DNA of 22,756 nucleotides from a virus: positions 1-22,756 of the IMG/VR virus record IMGVR_UViG_3300036780_000408; one strand, 5' to 3'. Under the pieces are notes generated by a model. It had not been told where the DNA came from. It saw nothing but the letters and a program-made list of their open reading frames with translations, and searched no databases. Of the stretch, positions 13,216 through 21,021 are shown piece after piece; position 1 is the first letter of the stretch, and the number at the start of each line of letters is the position of its first letter. Both the position numbers and the translations under genes were made by a program.

Positions 13216-13680
13216 TCATTCCTCGCGCCAGAATGTGAGCTGCAGCGTCGCGGCGATGTTGAGATAGGGGATAACGCGCGGGTTGGTGAGCCAATCCGGC
13301 CAATCCGCATCGGCATGGGGCGGCGGCTCGCTGAGCGCGGCCTCTTGCGCCCAGACCCCGCCACGCCGCGTCGGGCGGCTCAAGGGGATCTCGAGGTAAC
13401 GCTGTGTGCCGGCGAAGAGGTAGCGATCGCCGCTGTCTTTGGGGTGCAGAAGAACTTTCACATAGAGCCGGCCATTGGCGATGGCGGCGGTGATCGTGAT
13501 GCGCTGGCGTTTCTCGTACCAGAACAGGGCCATGTCGCCCGAGCAAAGCGGGCGCGCCACGTCCACGACGCAATGCAGCATCACACCGGGATCGCGCGGC
13601 GCCGGATCGAGTTGCACGGCGCCTACCGCCCAAGTCTCCGCCGCGGCCGGCGCCGACATCGCGTATGGGAGACCGAGCAA
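13216..13680 (-). CDS. Exported protein, paralog of 14084-14566, with disturbed start (154 aa)
   Basis: The mature part (AETWAVGAVQLDPAPRDP onward) aligns with the paralog at 14084-14566: AETW, LDP/VDP, DPxVxxxC, LCxxxMxLxWY, GxRYL, LSEPPP and a final N...ATLxL strand are shared. Two conserved Cys (VMLHC and PLCSG) may form a disulfide. TTG at 13680 is the first start codon but leaves a very short signal peptide. In-frame codons upstream (CTG AAA CTG GGC, from 13707) continue the alignment with the paralog's signal peptide MAKLGAAL, with ATG replaced. The start therefore seems to be lost, non-standard, or shifted by one base. It stands between the 57-aa gene and the motif-bearing cargo gene, and may be a periplasmic immunity-type protein. 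Confidence 0.7.
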   Translation of the reverse strand: MLGLPYAMSAPAAAETWAVGAVQLDPAPRDPGVMLHCVVDVARPLCSGDMALFWYEKRQRITITAAIANGRLYVKVLLHPKDSGDRYLFAGTQRYLEIPLSRPTRRGGVWAQEAALSEPPPHADADWPDWLTNPRVIPYLNIAATLQLTFWREE

Positions 13681-13779
13681 AATCGCCAGCGCCGCGCCCA
13701 GTTTCAGAGCGCGTGAAAGTCCGGCGCGACGAAGAGACGGGCGATCATCGCCCGATCGATGTAACCGCCGATCATAGAG

Positions 13780-13797
13780 AAATTATGGTCGAATCAG
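13780..13797 (-). promoter_or_regulatory. Conserved block upstream of exported paralog, copy 1 (copy 2 at 14638-14655)
   Basis: On the minus strand both copies read TGATTCGrCCATAwTTT-like sequence, located about 100 bases before the first paralog and about 80 before the second. The AT-rich CATAATTT/CATATTT could be part of a promoter -10 region. No matching -35 element is convincing, so it may equally be residual duplicated DNA. Confidence 0.3.
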
Positions 13798-13825
13798 CAC
13801 GCCAGGATGTCTTTGCGCGCCCGCG

Positions 13826-13999
13826 TCACGACGGATTTGGCGCGCGATCCACTGCGATAGTCGCATTTCCGCCCAGCGCCGCGCGCTCAATCTCCCATCG
13901 GCACGCCGCAAGACTTGCCGCCCGCCTTTGTTGCTCCGTCGCGCTCGCGATCTGCTCGCCCAGTTTCGGTACGATATCTGCCAGAATGTTTGTCGACAT
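13826..13999 (-). CDS. 57-aa small protein with strong Shine-Dalgarno
   Basis: ATG at 13999 has GAGGAAG 5-7 bases upstream, one of the best ribosome binding sites in the window. The product (MSTNILADIVPKLGEQIASA, then ATEQQRRAASLAACRWEIERAALGG by position) is a helical, Gln/Arg/Ala-rich protein with one Cys and no membrane segment. It looks like a genuine small protein. It lies between the two exported paralogs. The 3' end carries a 22-bp sequence that recurs at 11871-11892. An overlapping +1 frame also yields an Arg-rich peptide, so a late frameshift cannot be excluded. No function is known. Confidence 0.65.
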   Translation of the reverse strand: MSTNILADIVPKLGEQIASATEQQRRAASLAACRWEIERAALGGNATIAVDRAPNPS

Positions 14000-14083
14000 G
14001 ATCACTTCCTCGGTCCCGTCGCCATAACGCCAGCTGCATCGAGTGTCGGGCTGCGTAGCGTGGCGTCCATGCTGAGCGGGCGA

Positions 14084-14566
14084 TCAGCGTTCTGGACGGA
14101 CGTCGATCCGCAATGTAGCGGCGGGCACAAGATTGCCGTTCTCGGGCCAATGATATGGCCAGCCCTCGCCGGCACTTGGCGGCGGTTCGCTCAAGCTCAC
14201 ATCGAGCGAGTAGGTGCTGCTGCGCAGTGTAGGATCACCCAACCGGATCAGCGCGTAAGGCAGGGCGGAGACATAGAGGTAGCGCTCGCCGGTCTCGTGG
14301 TCTTTCAATCGAAATTTCAGAAAGAGGTTACCGGGCCTAACGAGGGCGATGAGCACGACCGTCCAGGGCTCACCGTACCAGAGCAATTTCATCTCGGCTT
14401 GGCAAAGAACTCGCACGTTCTCGGAGCAACGGATCGTCACCGCGGGATCGGACGATTTGGGATCGACCTGGTGGATGCGAAGAACCCAAGTCTCCGCCGC
14501 CACTGCCGACGGAACCGCTAACAACGGTGCGAGCAGCAATGTCAGCGCAGCGCCCAGTTTCGCCAT
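14084..14566 (-). CDS. Exported protein with Sec signal peptide, paralog of 13216-13680 (160 aa)
   Basis: ATG at 14566 gives MAKLGAALTLLLAPLLAVPSAVAAETW, a clear signal peptide with AxA cleavage near residue 24, so the mature protein of about 136 residues is periplasmic. An upstream TTG at 14605 extends it by 13 residues and is not needed. Conserved with the paralog: AETW, QVDP, DPxVxxxCxxxxxxLCxxxMxLxWY, GxRYL, LSEPPP and WPxxW...N. Two Cys residues (TIRCSENVRVLC) are close together and likely pair. The gene follows the portal gene and is the first cargo gene in the portal-protease interval. It could be an immunity or envelope factor linked to the portal C-terminal extension; this is inference only. 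Confidence 0.82.
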   Translation of the reverse strand: MAKLGAALTLLLAPLLAVPSAVAAETWVLRIHQVDPKSSDPAVTIRCSENVRVLCQAEMKLLWYGEPWTVVLIALVRPGNLFLKFRLKDHETGERYLYVSALPYALIRLGDPTLRSSTYSLDVSLSEPPPSAGEGWPYHWPENGNLVPAATLRIDVRPER

Positions 14567-14637
14567 CTTCGTAAGCACGGCTAGATCACCAGTCGGGTTG
14601 AGCAATACATGATTTGTATAACTGCCAATCGTGGAAC

Positions 14638-14655
14638 AAATATGGCCGAATCAAC
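14638..14655 (-). promoter_or_regulatory. Conserved block upstream of exported paralog, copy 2 (copy 1 at 13780-13797)
   Basis: This lies in the 182-bp gap after the portal gene. The surrounding minus-strand sequence (CATATTTGTTCC...TTATACAAATC) is the most AT-rich patch nearby and could hold a separate promoter for the cargo genes. A TATACA hexamer lies downstream of it, but no -35 with proper spacing is evident. Confidence 0.3.
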
Positions 14656-14748
14656 GCCCTGTGTCGCGCAAGGCGCCAATTTCCGGCCAGATGATCTGCT
14701 CAATCTCGCAGGAGCCGAGCCCAGCCTGCCGACCGACGACCACGACCG

Positions 14749-16698
14749 CTATCTCCGCGGCCGGGGGGCTTTTGGCAGCGGTGACGGCGGAAATTGTGTC
14801 AATTCGCCATGTGGAAGGTCGATCTGCGGCGCCGGCACCTGCGCCCCATGGATCTCAGGATCCTCATTTTCATGAGGTGTTGGACCGAGGGGATGCACTC
14901 TTCCCTCCTCGGGAATGCTCTCATCCGGAATATTGGTGCCGGGGATGTTCGGCCGCTCTGGCGGTGGGAGGGGCTCCCGCTCGACGTGGCGGTCATCGCT
15001 GCTCGCGACGAGGTCGCCAAGACGATCGCCGCTTGTCACTCTTGTGCCGACCGCAGGTGCTGTCGCCGGATCGATGCCGCCGTATACGAGAGTGGTGCCG
15101 TCCGATCCGAGAACGTGAACGGTTGCGCCCGCGCCACGACCGACAGAAATCTCGTCGCCACTGTGCACGACCACGCCATCAGCTTGCGCATGCACGCCAG
15201 GCCGGGCATTTCCACCAACACTTGTCCACCGCCCGTGCTCGTCACGCGGTTGGTCGGCGCTGAATTTGCTGACCGCGTGTTTGTCCCCAGACGCGACCAG
15301 CGCAGCGTTGCCGTTGGCCGCATTGCCCCCCAGCGGCACCGGTCCGGAGCCGGTGAAGACCATGGGTGTGTCGCCATGCTCGACGGGGTCGAGGCCGATG
15401 TCGTGGCGCGCCTCCTTGATGGTCTTGATGCCGGTCGTGACATAGGTCCGGGCGATGTTGGCGAGCGTCTCGGGATCAACCTCGCGATCATCGCACCAGG
15501 CGAATTCGAGGTCGGGCGCGGCGAACTCGGTCACCAGGATGTAGTCGATGAGCTGCTTCACCCAGTTCTGCACCGGCGCCAGACCCTCCGCGACCGCGGC
15601 GTCATGCGCGGTCTCGGCTGTGGCTCGGTTCATCATCCCGGCGAAAGGCTGCGGCGAGATCGAGAAGGCGAAGCAGATGACCCGCGCCAGCCACTCGTCG
15701 AAGACGTTCTTGAGCTCGTCATCCTTGGTCGCGATGAAGGTCTTGGCGACCCCGCCCGGCACGAACTTGGCGTGGCGACGCTGCGCCAGATTGCCTTCGA
15801 GCAACGCGTCCCAATATTGCTGGAATTCCTTGATCTGCTGCGGCGACCAGCTTTCGGGCGTGCCGATGAGCGCTTCCGGCACGTTGCCTTCGGTATAGTA
15901 GCTCAGCTGAAAAAGCTGGCGGCGCAGCGCGATGTTGACCGTCATCAGCACTTGCTCGACCGGCGAATAGCCATAGAGCTTGTGCGAGCGCGCATTGCGC
16001 GGGCGGTAGATCAGATCGCGCGTCGTGAGATCGACGGCAGGAAGCCCGTGCAGCACTTGCTGGTATGCGGGCTCGGGCGGCAGCGGCGAGCGGCCATCGG
16101 CGGTAATGAGGCGCTTCACCGTCGTGCCGTCGATCGGCTCCAGCGCGTAGAGTTGGCCGCCGCGCGTGCGCCTGATGAATAGCGCCGGCGCATCGACGAC
16201 GAAGAGATCCTCGAGCAATTGGCGCAGCCAGGTCGACCAGAAATTGATCCGGTCGGGCATGCGGAAGAATTCTTCGATCGCGCCGATGCGAGGATCGTCG
16301 AGCCGGTCGGAAGCGGGCTTCGCATTGGCGAGAGCGCGCGGGCGGATGTTCCAGGTGAGCCGCTCCATCTGGTCTTTGCGCGTCTCGATGACCAGGCGCA
16401 AGAGATCATAGCCATCGGCGATGGAGCGGAGCTGCGCGAAGGATACCGCCTCGTTGCCGCGCGGCGTGACGGTGAGGTTGTAGCCGACGGGATAGTCGAA
16501 CTGCCGCCCCGCCACTTCCGGCGGCGCTTGCGGCGCCAGCGGCTGGAACGGGCCGAACCATGCCTCGGGCCCGGCGCCGGTGATCATGTATTTGACGCCC
16601 TGCAGCACGCGCTGAATGAAGGTAGGCTCGATGGCCGTGCGCGTGGCCCCGGCGCGTTGCGCTGCGGCGATGGATTTGCGGTCAACCGGCTCGGCCAT
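14749..16698 (-). CDS. Phage portal protein, HK97-type, with C-terminal extension (649 aa)
   Basis: The start is ATG at 16698 (MAEPVDRKSIAAA); the 115 codons upstream are a shadow of the fibre-adaptor gene. The core, about residues 20-465, has the portal features: QFDYPVGYNLTVTPRG, RSIADGYDLLRLVIETRKDQ, LEPIDGTTVKRL, SHKLYGYSPVEQVLM and FVPGGVAKTF. It forms the dodecameric DNA gate at the capsid vertex. Residues about 470-492 contain KFSADQPRDEHGRWTS, then about 155 extra residues. In these, GTTLVYGGID, VGTRVTSGDRLGDLVASSDDRHVERE recall an M23 peptidase-like beta fold without the catalytic His, and the end is Pro-rich (PPPERPNIPGTNIPDES by position). An added C-terminal module on a portal is unusual; its role is unknown. 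Confidence 0.93.
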   Translation of the reverse strand: MAEPVDRKSIAAAQRAGATRTAIEPTFIQRVLQGVKYMITGAGPEAWFGPFQPLAPQAPPEVAGRQFDYPVGYNLTVTPRGNEAVSFAQLRSIADGYDLLRLVIETRKDQMERLTWNIRPRALANAKPASDRLDDPRIGAIEEFFRMPDRINFWSTWLRQLLEDLFVVDAPALFIRRTRGGQLYALEPIDGTTVKRLITADGRSPLPPEPAYQQVLHGLPAVDLTTRDLIYRPRNARSHKLYGYSPVEQVLMTVNIALRRQLFQLSYYTEGNVPEALIGTPESWSPQQIKEFQQYWDALLEGNLAQRRHAKFVPGGVAKTFIATKDDELKNVFDEWLARVICFAFSISPQPFAGMMNRATAETAHDAAVAEGLAPVQNWVKQLIDYILVTEFAAPDLEFAWCDDREVDPETLANIARTYVTTGIKTIKEARHDIGLDPVEHGDTPMVFTGSGPVPLGGNAANGNAALVASGDKHAVSKFSADQPRDEHGRWTSVGGNARPGVHAQADGVVVHSGDEISVGRGAGATVHVLGSDGTTLVYGGIDPATAPAVGTRVTSGDRLGDLVASSDDRHVEREPLPPPERPNIPGTNIPDESIPEEGRVHPLGPTPHENEDPEIHGAQVPAPQIDLPHGELTQFPPSPLPKAPRPRR

Positions 16699-16703
16699 GC
16701 CCG

Positions 16704-17060
16704 TCACCCCGGCGCCTGGCAATAGACATGCGACCACAGGGTGAGCGTGCGGCCGAGGCTGGTCACGATGGTCGCCTCGCCGCGATAGGTGTTCCCTGCG
16801 ATCACGCCATTGCCGATGGTCTGGTTGGAAAAAGTGCGCGTGCCCAGAATGGGATCGCTTTGCGTCGTTGCCGTCGCGGCGCCGACGAGGCGCGATGCGG
16901 CTGACGCGTCCGGCGTGATCCCGGGATCGCTGCTCACCACCGCGAGCTGCCACGAGGTCGAGGCGACGGTCTCGCCTGTCTTCAGCCGCGAGGTGAATTC
17001 GAGCGAGAACGTATCCGTCTCGCTGGGCTCGATGATGTCCCAATCCTTGCCGACATACAT
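16704..17060 (-). CDS. Small beta-rich virion protein, possible fibre-tail adaptor (118 aa)
   Basis: ATG at 17060 lies 1 base after the preceding stop codon (TGACATG), indicating coupling. The protein starts with MYVGKDWDIIEPSETDTFSLEFTSRL, then TVASTSWQLAVVSSDPGI, GNTYRGEATIVTSLGRTLTLWSHVYC. This Ig-like arrangement (tryptophan after 'SST', a central strand, then TxxGRTLxLxxxV) resembles small phage adaptor or fibre-tail proteins, from memory of similar sequences. It sits between the propeller-like protein and the portal. The extended upstream frame is an Arg-rich shadow. Assignment is tentative; a decoration or adaptor role is the most likely. Confidence 0.7.
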   Translation of the reverse strand: MYVGKDWDIIEPSETDTFSLEFTSRLKTGETVASTSWQLAVVSSDPGITPDASAASRLVGAATATTQSDPILGTRTFSNQTIGNGVIAGNTYRGEATIVTSLGRTLTLWSHVYCQAPG

Positions 17061-17061
17061 G

Positions 17062-19206
17062 TCAGACCTGCCTTGTGGGCGGCTGTTGCGGGGCGAGCGC
17101 CCGCGCCGGCGCCGCTTCTGGCGCGAGGCTGCGGCGCTGTGGCGGTGAAGCGGCGAGGCTGCGCGCGGACGTGACCACAAAGCCGAGCGCGCGGCGGACA
17201 AAACGGGCGAGCGTGCGCGCCGGATTGGCGACAACGTTGCTTGCGAAGGCGAGGGTCAGCGAGAGGACGCTCGAAATCTGCGCCGAGATGGCGAGATGGC
17301 GCGTCGCCGGCCGAAGCAAACCAGCAGCGCTCGCCGCAGCGGCGGGGAGGACCTTTGCCATCGCGCGCGACAGGCTCGCGGCCGAGGTCGCGGTGCCGGA
17401 GAGTGCGAGAAGCCGCGCCTTGATCGCCGAGAGAGCGACACTTTCCCCGGCGGCGAGAGCAAGGGATTTGTTGACGGCGCGGGCGAGCAATCCCGTCGAC
17501 CCTGCCGCCACAACCAGCGATTTGCCGATGCTGTGCAGCAGCACGATGGCGCTGGCCATGCCGGCGGCCAGCGTCACCAGCCTCGCCTTGACCGCACCGA
17601 GCGCAGCGATGCCACTCTCGCCGAGCGAAAGGGCTTTCGCCACCGCGCGCGCGGCGCTGGCAGCGTTCGCCGCCACGGCGCGCATCACCTTGGCGACACC
17701 CTTGGCGAGGAGCGCGGCTGAGCCCGATGTCACCGATAGGGATAGGCTGTGCGCCGTGCCGCTCGCCACGGCCGTCCACGCATCGAGGCCCCAATATTGC
17801 CAGGGAAACGGCGTGGGCAGCGACCAGCCGGCGGGCTTATAGACCCAGACCACGCCTTGATTTTCCAGGACGTATGCGTCCGCCGAGGGCACATAGTTGA
17901 GCGACGGCACGTTGGTGCCGCTCGGCAGCGACGGCGTGTCGCCGGTGGCGCTTGCGCTGAGCGCGGCAACGATCCAACCGGTGATCGACGCCGTTGGCGC
18001 GACAGCACAGAGCTGTGTGCCGTCGAAGAAGACGATCTGGCCGCGCTTGCTGTCGTAGCAGTGCGCCAACGCCGTGCTGCTGCCCTGCGTGGTGATCGTG
18101 CCGCTGACATAGGCGTGCGAGGAAATGTCGGGCACGGCGAGGCCCTTGAGGCCGCGCACCAGCAGGAAATCGCTGTCGGCGTAGCCGCCGGCGCCGTTGC
18201 GGCCGTGCTGGAAATAGACGAGGTCGCCGGCGGTGGCGGGATCGGCGATGACGATGCCATCGACTTGCGGGCCGAAAATGTCGATCGAGTTCTCGAAAGG
18301 CGGCGAACCCGTCGAATTGGGCGCGACATCGACCGTGATGCCCGCGCCCTTGTTGAGCGGGTCGGTCCACAGCACGACGAACCAGCCGAAACTCCCGCCA
18401 CACGCGGCATAGACCGTGCCATCCGGTCCCCAAGGGACAACGGAGCAGGGCGAACCGCTGCTGGCGCTCGATGCGAACTGGCCGTAGCCGACGCTGTCGA
18501 TGATGCCGTCTGACGTGTCGAGAAAAGTCGGCGAGAGCGGCCCGGTCAGCGTGTCGGTGTCGACATTGTAGGCCCAGGGCGCGCCGATCGTGCCGCCGCC
18601 CAGACTGTCGAAGCCGAAATTGCCGCCAAGCAGCATGGTATGCGTGCCAGGCATGAATTTCTGCGCGTGATAGCTATGGGACGTCGCCGGCATCATCACG
18701 CCGTCGGCATTCTTGTCGATCCAGTAGCTTTGGTTGTTGCCAGTGGGCGTCGTCACTGCGGTCTGCGAGGATCCCACGGGTGCAGCAAATTTGTTGGCGT
18801 CCCGGTACATGCCGGATTTTTTCTTGAGCTGCCAGAAGCCGCCGCTGCCACCGCCATTGCGGCTGGCGGCGCCATCCTCGGGGTTGAAGGCATAGATCGA
18901 GCCGTCGCCATTGTCGGTGTGGCCGCCGCCTTGCACCGCGCAAAGCCCGTCGCGCTCGCTAATCGCGCATCCGGAGAAGGCGCGCATCGCCGGTGTCGTG
19001 GTGAGACCGACGCCACCCGCCGAAGGCGCCTGGTTCACCGCCGCATCGCTCGCCCAGGTGGCATTCCCGAGCGTCACACCGGCGTCGAAATTCGCCCGTG
19101 TCCGCGGCAGCGCATTGGCGAGGCTGCTCGCTTCGCCATGATCGGTCAGCCGCACGAAGGAATTGGCGGTCATGCCCGTCAACAGCGTGATGAGCTGGGT
19201 GGTCAC
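17062..19206 (-). CDS. Large propeller-like virion protein with Ala-rich repeat tail (714 aa)
   Basis: GTG at 19206 (MTTQLITLLTGMTANSFVRL) begins 21 bases after the upstream stop. Residues about 55-470 contain repeated kelch-like strings (AVQGGGHTDNGDGSIYAFNPEDG by position, WGPDGTVYAACGG, IVFFDGTQLCAV, YVLENQGVVWVYKPAGW), suggesting a beta-propeller for receptor or glycan binding. Residues 486-690 are Ala/Leu-rich, with units starting at KxL about every 16-22 residues, and a higher-order period of 56. The last 25 residues are Pro/Ala/Arg-rich. It is probably a tail-tip, fibre or appendage protein, although the gene lies between terminase and portal rather than in the tail module. Signal peptide absent. 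Propeller assignment is by eye. Confidence 0.75.
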   Translation of the reverse strand: MTTQLITLLTGMTANSFVRLTDHGEASSLANALPRTRANFDAGVTLGNATWASDAAVNQAPSAGGVGLTTTPAMRAFSGCAISERDGLCAVQGGGHTDNGDGSIYAFNPEDGAASRNGGGSGGFWQLKKKSGMYRDANKFAAPVGSSQTAVTTPTGNNQSYWIDKNADGVMMPATSHSYHAQKFMPGTHTMLLGGNFGFDSLGGGTIGAPWAYNVDTDTLTGPLSPTFLDTSDGIIDSVGYGQFASSASSGSPCSVVPWGPDGTVYAACGGSFGWFVVLWTDPLNKGAGITVDVAPNSTGSPPFENSIDIFGPQVDGIVIADPATAGDLVYFQHGRNGAGGYADSDFLLVRGLKGLAVPDISSHAYVSGTITTQGSSTALAHCYDSKRGQIVFFDGTQLCAVAPTASITGWIVAALSASATGDTPSLPSGTNVPSLNYVPSADAYVLENQGVVWVYKPAGWSLPTPFPWQYWGLDAWTAVASGTAHSLSLSVTSGSAALLAKGVAKVMRAVAANAASAARAVAKALSLGESGIAALGAVKARLVTLAAGMASAIVLLHSIGKSLVVAAGSTGLLARAVNKSLALAAGESVALSAIKARLLALSGTATSAASLSRAMAKVLPAAAASAAGLLRPATRHLAISAQISSVLSLTLAFASNVVANPARTLARFVRRALGFVVTSARSLAASPPQRRSLAPEAAPARALAPQQPPTRQV

Positions 19207-19227
19207 CGTCGCCGTCCAGCGCCGGGG

Positions 19228-19917
19228 TTAGTATTCGAAACCGGTCAGGCAGAAACTCGAAATCGCCGCTGTCGTCACGTTCTCCAGATGCGAGATTGCG
19301 ATCTGATTGCCCGACGCGACCTCAATGCCGCCATCCCAATTGACCGCCGCCGCACCGATCGCCGACGCCACCGCCGCAGGAGCGCTCGCGAACAGCGCGG
19401 CGACGACCGGCGAAGTCACGGAGACGGCGGACGCCGCGGAACGCAGCTTGACCTGGATGCTGTTAGCCGTCGTCGTCGTGTCCTTGACCAGGATCGAGAG
19501 CGACTGCAGGCGCAACGTCTTGCCGGTCGTCACCGTGTAGGAGGTCTGGCCCGTCGTCTCGGTGCCGCCGACATTTTTGGTGAAGGTGAAGACGGCCTCG
19601 GCGGTAACGCCGGCGACGTTGTCGGCGTGAAGGACGATGTAAGTGCGCCCGGTATCGGCTGCCGCCTGGACCGGCAGAAAGTTCGCGGCCTGCGTGCCCT
19701 TGGGCTCGGCCGCGAAATTCGTGCCACCGGCGCCGGTGAGATTGACCGAGAGGCCATCCGTGGCGTCGACCGTTGCCAAGCCCGACGCATTCGTCGGATC
19801 GGCGATGACGACGCGCTGACGAATGACGGTGTTGGCGCCGACGGTCAGTTGGCTCTCGTCGACAAGCTTACCGGTATTGCTGCTATCGTCCGGCAGCTTC
19901 AGGATCGTATCGGTCAC
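19228..19917 (-). CDS. Beta-rich hypothetical virion protein (229 aa)
   Basis: GTG at 19917 (VTDTILKLPDDSSNTGKL) is preferred: it avoids overlap with the previous gene and removes an unnatural 23-residue extension. The sequence is rich in Thr, Ser, Val and Ala, with alternating beta patterns (NTVIRQRVVIADP, TYIVLHADNVAG, TSYTVTTGKTLRLQSLSILVKD) and one Cys near the end. No catalytic motif or membrane segment is present. It resembles decoration, fibre-associated or carbohydrate-binding virion proteins in composition. The neighbours on both sides are other virion-type proteins, and all are closely spaced, so it is probably part of the appendage set. Confidence 0.7.
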   Translation of the reverse strand: MTDTILKLPDDSSNTGKLVDESQLTVGANTVIRQRVVIADPTNASGLATVDATDGLSVNLTGAGGTNFAAEPKGTQAANFLPVQAAADTGRTYIVLHADNVAGVTAEAVFTFTKNVGGTETTGQTSYTVTTGKTLRLQSLSILVKDTTTTANSIQVKLRSAASAVSVTSPVVAALFASAPAAVASAIGAAAVNWDGGIEVASGNQIAISHLENVTTAAISSFCLTGFEY

Positions 19918-19936
19918 GGCGCCAGCGCCTCGCAGC

Positions 19937-20452
19937 TCAAGTGAATTGCAGCTTGATGGTGAAGGCGATGCTGTCGCCGCTCGCAAGACCGATGCTGGCG
20001 AAGTCGCCCTTCAGGAACAGGGCGCCCGACCCGATGGCGGCGTTGTCCCAGAGCCCGGCATTGGTGATCGAGAGCGCCGCCGTCGCCGCGCGCGTGCCGG
20101 TCACTTGATAAGTGTCATTGGTGACGGTGGTCGTCACTTGCGCGGACGTGCCGCTCGTGCGCGAGCCGGTCGAGGAACCGCCGGGATCGACTTCGGTGAA
20201 AAGCGTCGTGTCGGTGGCGGCAGACGTGCCGGCGCCCGTACCCCAGCCGATATTGAGCGGCTCGGTTTGCGATGTCGTCTTGACGCGAGCCGTCAGGATG
20301 CTGCGCCCACCGTTGGTCAGGACCGTCGCTAGCCAGCTGAGCACGCCGTGCCCGCGGCTCGGACGTGGCCAATCGCTGGCCGCGGCGATGCTCGCGGCCG
20401 CCGCCAACGGCGCCCTTGCCGTGAGATCAGCAGTGAGAATGAAAGCGGTCAT
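19937..20452 (-). CDS. Hypothetical virion protein (171 aa)
   Basis: ATG at 20452 follows AGGAAGG by about 11 bases. The N-terminus (MTAFILTADLTARAPLAAAA) is hydrophobic but lacks a charged n-region, so I do not call a signal peptide. The middle has NIGWGTGAGTSAATDTTLF and TSGTSAQVTTTVTNDTYQVTGT, and the C-terminal half (LSITNAGLWDNAAIGSGALFLKGDF, by position; DSIAFTIKLQFT) forms beta strands. This 'WGTGAGTS...TDTxLFTE...ITNAGLWD' style is known from phage proteins of unknown function near terminases. It is packed between genes at 20459 and 19917 and probably contributes to the virion surface. Confidence 0.75.
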   Translation of the reverse strand: MTAFILTADLTARAPLAAAASIAAASDWPRPSRGHGVLSWLATVLTNGGRSILTARVKTTSQTEPLNIGWGTGAGTSAATDTTLFTEVDPGGSSTGSRTSGTSAQVTTTVTNDTYQVTGTRAATAALSITNAGLWDNAAIGSGALFLKGDFASIGLASGDSIAFTIKLQFT

Positions 20453-20458
20453 GGCGGT

Positions 20459-20716
20459 TCAGCCTTCCTCGCTCGATGAGTCGGTTACGGCGAAATTGGC
20501 GCGCACGATCTGGCCCTCTGCGTACAGAACGGCAGCCTTCTCGGCGTCCTTGCCGATGAAGCGCAGCGTCACAGCGCTCGCATGCTCGTGGCTCGAGGGC
20601 ACCAGCTCGACCTCGAAGCTGTCGATTTCCGCACGCACGCTCTCGCCACCACCGAGCGTGGCAGCCGTCGCAAGTCTGTGATGCGAAGCACGGTGGACGC
20701 GATAGGCGATCTGCAT
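20459..20716 (-). CDS. Small phage protein (85 aa), unknown function
   Basis: ATG at 20716 follows GGGAG at 8 bases. The protein begins MQIAYRVHRASHHRLATAATL and continues with EIDSFEVELVPSSHEHASAVTLRFIG (by position) and a basic-acidic C-terminus (KDAEKAAVLYAEGQIV, SSSEEG). It has alternating strand and helix patterns, with no membrane segment. It lies 3 bases after the zinc-ribbon gene and 6 bases before the next gene, in one tightly packed operon. No family recognised. Confidence 0.7.
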   Translation of the reverse strand: MQIAYRVHRASHHRLATAATLGGGESVRAEIDSFEVELVPSSHEHASAVTLRFIGKDAEKAAVLYAEGQIVRANFAVTDSSSEEG

Positions 20717-20719
20717 CTT

Positions 20720-20995
20720 TCAACTCCCGGCGCGAAGCCAGCGTGAAGCGCGCCAGAAAAGCCGGCGCAGCGGATTGCGATGCCAAAATGCGACGATGCC
20801 GAAATGCTCGGCCGTGCCTGCGCTGCCGCAACGCGGGCAGCTGCGCCAGTGCCTCGCGCCATAACGGCGCTCGCCGGACGTGTCGCGCGGCGGATTGCCG
20901 AGGCCGCAGCTCGGGCAAGCCCGGAACACCACCGCCTCGACCGACGCCATGCGCGCCCGCTGGCGCGCCCGGGCGCTCAGGATCTCGATCGTCAT
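20720..20995 (-). CDS. Zinc-ribbon protein next to terminase (91 aa)
   Basis: ATG at 20995 (MTIEILSARARQRARM) follows AAGGA by about 9 bases, and lies 26 bases after the TerL stop. Two CxxC pairs, at residues 27-30 (CPSC) and 53-56 (CPRC), form a zinc-ribbon or rubredoxin-like knuckle. A basic, Trp/Phe-rich C-terminus (WHRNPLRRLFWRASRWLRAG) follows and could bind nucleic acid or membranes. The longer open frame upstream is a shadow of the TerL gene. Small zinc-ribbon proteins are often encoded beside phage terminases; a packaging-related or regulatory role is inference. Confidence 0.78.
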   Translation of the reverse strand: MTIEILSARARQRARMASVEAVVFRACPSCGLGNPPRDTSGERRYGARHWRSCPRCGSAGTAEHFGIVAFWHRNPLRRLFWRASRWLRAGS

Positions 20996-21021
20996 GCGAA
21001 AGCTCGTTTCCTTGTGAGGGA

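Noticed and set aside
17062-17760. CRISPR or DNA-level tandem repeat
   Set aside because: Repetition is at the protein level with unequal unit length and diverged DNA; no identical spacers or repeats.
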